From Roseibium sediminicola (lineage in GTDB: Bacteria; Pseudomonadota; Alphaproteobacteria; Rhizobiales; Stappiaceae): a stretch of DNA of 64,000 bases. Positions 62,113-64,000 of this stretch are shown piece by piece. Both the position numbers and the translations under genes were made by a program. Location: NCBI RefSeq assembly GCF_023156505.1, contig NZ_JALNMJ010000020.1:1-64000 (forward strand). Direction: 5' to 3'. The first letter of the stretch is position 1, and every line of letters begins with the position of its first letter. The notes under the pieces are model-generated. The model did not search any database. It had not been told where the DNA came from and saw only the letters and a program-made list of their open reading frames with translations.

Positions 62113-62296
62113 CGATGGTACTGTGGTCTACCTCAAAGCCACGTTCCAGGAACATTTCCTCCAAGTCCCGATAGCTCAGCGGATAACGCAAGTACCAGGA
62201 CACCGCCTGGATGATCAGCCAAGCCTCGAACTGTCTGCCTTTGAAGTCATCCTTCGAGTGGCGTTTCAGCTTTTCAACGATGGCACTCTGAATCAT
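62113..62296 (-). pseudogene. IS6 transposase, N-terminal part
   Basis: This encodes MIQSAIVEKLKRHSKDDFKG, RQFEAWLIIQAVSWYLRYPL, SYRDLEEMFLERGFEVDHST and I at the IS66-C junction. It is nearly identical to the plus-strand fragment at 58043-58210, which shows the two IS6 copies are recent relatives in inverted orientation. Confidence 0.9.
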
Positions 62297-62382
62297 GACG
62301 CGGAACTCCAATTTCTGGAGCGCCCTTTCAACAGCCAAATCTCAAGGCGTGGTTAACGCGAAAAACTTTGCGACACGCCCTC

Positions 62383-63095
62383 AAAACGTCATGGCGGCAG
62401 CCGGTCTGCTCTTTGGCTGGCTCGGAGACGAAGAACTCGTGATGCTCGTGAGCAACTGCGATTTGACCTGCCTGGAACCTCTTGATGACAACACGACCGT
62501 CTATCTCGGCTTGAACCCGAACGAACTGAAGGAGAGCCCCTGCGCTAAAGCCATCATCTATGCGTTGCTGACAGCACAAGAACAGGCTTCTGCGAAATCC
62601 GAGACCCTCTACCTGCTTGACGGCATGGACATGCTTGGAGACTTCGATTTCCTGCATGAGCGACTGTTGTTCCGGGGGCGTCAGACCGGAACCAAGTTCG
62701 TCGGTGCCGTCAGTTCACTTTCTCGTTTCAAGGACATGGCCGGTTCCCAGGCGATGGCGATCTGGATGGACAACGCCGGACTGATGCTGTTCTCCGATAT
62801 CTCGGACCGGGCGGGTGCCGAATGCATTTCCGAACTTCTGGGTGTTGCGCCCGTCGTCGCGACGGATCCGAAAACCGGTGAGAAGTTGGAGGTGCTTCGT
62901 CCCTTACTCGAAAGCGATGAAGTCTGCCGGCTGGATCGCACGAAATGGCTTGCCGTCTCAATGGGCCGGAGCTTCGCCATGATCGACAAGCTGGCTTCTT
63001 TCGATCACAACGGCCACTTCCGGATGCATCCGGACATCTCGGCGAGATGCGCCGCCAATCCCTTCCATGCTGATGGCGAAGAGGAGGTCGTTTAA
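62383..63095 (+). pseudogene. TraG/VirD4-like coupling protein, C-terminal fragment
   Basis: The frame, open straight from the IS6 end, reads LVMLVSNCDLTCLEPLDDNT, TVYLGLNPNELKESPCAKAI, LYLLDGMDMLGDFDFLHERL and LLFRGRQTGTKFVGAVSSLS, then WMDNAGLMLFSDISDRAGAE. This follows the second half of type IV coupling ATPases (strand, LLDE-like acidic motif, GR..G Gln-loop region, ISxLLG). The Walker A half is missing, removed at the IS6 boundary. It cannot function as it stands. Confidence 0.68.
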
Positions 63096-63152
63096 TCGGG
63101 GCGAGGTCCTGAAATAAGAACGGGCGGCTTCGGCCGCCTCAGACTGCTGACG

Positions 63153-63184
63153 AACCCGCCGTTTTTGGCGGGTTTGTTTTTTTT
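63153..63184 (+). terminator. rho-independent terminator
   Basis: The stem AACCCGCC / GGCGGGTT with a GTTTTT loop is followed by TGTTTTTTTTTT. It lies 58 bp after the coupling-protein fragment stop, in the plus orientation. Confidence 0.85.
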
Positions 63185-63243
63185 TGCAGTTTTGGTTTTC
63201 AGGTTTTGAGCGGATTTCATTCAGGGTGAGCTTGGTTCTCCCC

Positions 63244-64000
63244 TCAGGCTTGTGCCTGTTTAGGGCTCTTGGTGAGGGCTATTGCGATCTTTTTGATGTT
63301 TTGGGCGGCGGCGGCGAGCAGGCACTGCGTTTGCACGCGCACAAGACTTCGGAACCTGGCATAGCGGTGTCCATGGAGCTGCTTGGCATCGGCAAACGAA
63401 CGCTCCACGGTCTCCTTGCGCCGCTTGTAGACGGCCCTGCCCCAGGCGCTCAGACGATGGGCATCGGTCCGCTCCCGGCTTTCCTGCCAGACATGACGGG
63501 TCAGGGTCCGCTCTGCCTTGGCGTTGGAGGTGCAAGAGGCCAGCAGCGGACAGGTTCTGCAAACCTGCGGGTCGGAGCGGTAGTGCTTGTAGCCATTGCG
63601 ATCCGTTGTGGCGTAGGTCAACAATTGGCCTTCCGGGCAGCGGTAACCGTCGACTTGCCCCTCATAGGTGAAGGCAGACTTGCGCATCATGCCAGGCTTC
63701 GGGGCTGGCGGGCGCCGGTAGCCGGTCACTCCCAGAATGTCCCGTTTCTCCAATCCCCTGGCGATGCCCGCCGTCGCATAACCCGCATCGAGCCCAACGG
63801 CCGCAACCTCGAAATCGAAGCGCTCCCGCTGACGGTCAAGCCGGGACAGATAAACGATGCTGTCATGCACATTGGCGGGGGTGGCGAACGTGTCCGTGAC
63901 GATCCCCAGCCTGCCGTCCACCGTGCGGTGGTCGAGGTAGAAGAAGCCCTTGGGCTTGCCCTCGCGCACCATGTAGCCGGCATCCGGGTCCGTGCGGCTG
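63244..64000 (-). CDS. IS1182-type transposase, partial at window end
   Basis: This is the C-terminal 252 residues of a DDE_Tnp_1/IS1182 transposase, open to the window edge. It includes SRTDPDAGYMVREGKPKGFF with the first catalytic Asp, VAAVGLDAGYATAGIARGLE with the second, the cysteine-rich YRCPEGQLLTY / CRTCPLLASCTSNAKAE region and the final RRKETVERSFADAKQLHGHR with the Glu. The start lies beyond 64000. The stop is 60 bp right of the terminator. Confidence 0.92.
   Translation of the reverse strand, partial: SRTDPDAGYMVREGKPKGFFYLDHRTVDGRLGIVTDTFATPANVHDSIVYLSRLDRQRERFDFEVAAVGLDAGYATAGIARGLEKRDILGVTGYRRPPAPKPGMMRKSAFTYEGQVDGYRCPEGQLLTYATTDRNGYKHYRSDPQVCRTCPLLASCTSNAKAERTLTRHVWQESRERTDAHRLSAWGRAVYKRRKETVERSFADAKQLHGHRYARFRSLVRVQTQCLLAAAAQNIKKIAIALTKSPKQAQA

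Larger units (their letters stand above)
58211..62382 (-). mobile_element. IS6-family element, complete but split by IS66-C
   Basis: Ends are GGGCCTGTCGCAACTTTCAC at 58211 and, inverted, GGGCGTGTCGCAAAGTTTTT at 62382. The IS66-C insertion at 58844-62112 with duplication gatggtac splits the transposase. Without it the element is about 0.9 kb, a little over usual IS6 size. Flanking 8-mers do not match, so it did not arrive by a simple insertion here. Confidence 0.88.

Noticed and set aside
1..64000. CRISPR arrays, tRNA and rRNA genes
   Set aside because: No regularly spaced direct repeats, no cloverleaf-compatible CCA-type genes and no rRNA segments were seen on reading both strands.

Overview
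The window is an accessory replicon from an alphaproteobacterium. The evidence is an intact repABC replication and partition operon (48182-52076), a P-type trb mating-pair-formation operon (31547-41245), a MucR/Ros-type regulator with the alphaproteobacterial C-x2-D zinc-finger variant, and an RHE_PE00001/DUF1612-like gene typical of rhizobial plasmids. A plasmid or chromid of a Rhizobiales or Rhodobacterales relative is the best reading. The species cannot be fixed from sequence alone.

Layout. 1-3246: an IS66 element (IS66-A) that landed inside a remnant of a second IS66 type (IS66-B), which had itself cut a DMT/EamA transporter gene (relic 3249-3383). 3441-8324: two small-molecule and stress blocks on the minus strand, namely haloalkane-dehalogenase-like hydrolase, VOC protein, ECF42-type sigma factor and YCII/DGPF protein, then SRPBCC, ArsR regulator and SnoaL-like protein. 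8667-11696: an HxlR gene cut by an IS3 element, then an HxlR regulator divergent from a VOC-like/MAPEG pair. 11865-19569: a four-level nest, IS3 containing a group II intron containing IS256 containing IS66-B. 19791-26881: transporters of the DMT superfamily with LysR regulators, a broken TetR gene and a third IS3 element. 27571-30022: a chemoreceptor and a small receiver-domain protein. 30247-31446: a fourth IS3 element.

31547-41245 carries trbBCDEJKLFGHI in canonical order on the minus strand, encoding a complete mating-pair channel. 42012-47530 holds a GSU2403-type nucleotidyltransferase-fold gene, the MucR regulator, a roughly 900-bp stretch with two near-identical 18-20-bp palindromes, a small membrane protein, a B3/4-domain protein, an SDR and an AraC regulator. 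48182-57916 is the replication and maintenance core: repA, repB, a repC leader, repC, then two VapBC modules and a Fic enzyme separated by decayed repC 3' ends and by two related micro-ORFs, a serine recombinase and the DUF1612-like gene. 57959-64000 is a second scrapheap: two inverted IS6-family copies, one split by IS66-C, abutting the C-terminal half of a TraG/VirD4-like coupling protein, a terminator and a partial IS1182-type transposase.

How the parts work together. RepABC gives copy control and partition, the toxin-antitoxin modules and recombinase support retention and multimer resolution, and Trb provides the conjugation channel. The only coupling-protein sequence here is a fragment and no relaxase is present, so self-transfer depends on genes outside the window. 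The most original observations are three. First, three different IS66 elements each carry a different cargo gene in the same slot, start-stop coupled to tnpC. Second, addiction cassettes alternate with repeated repC 3'-end relics. Third, the mobile-element nesting is resolved to the base by target duplications.
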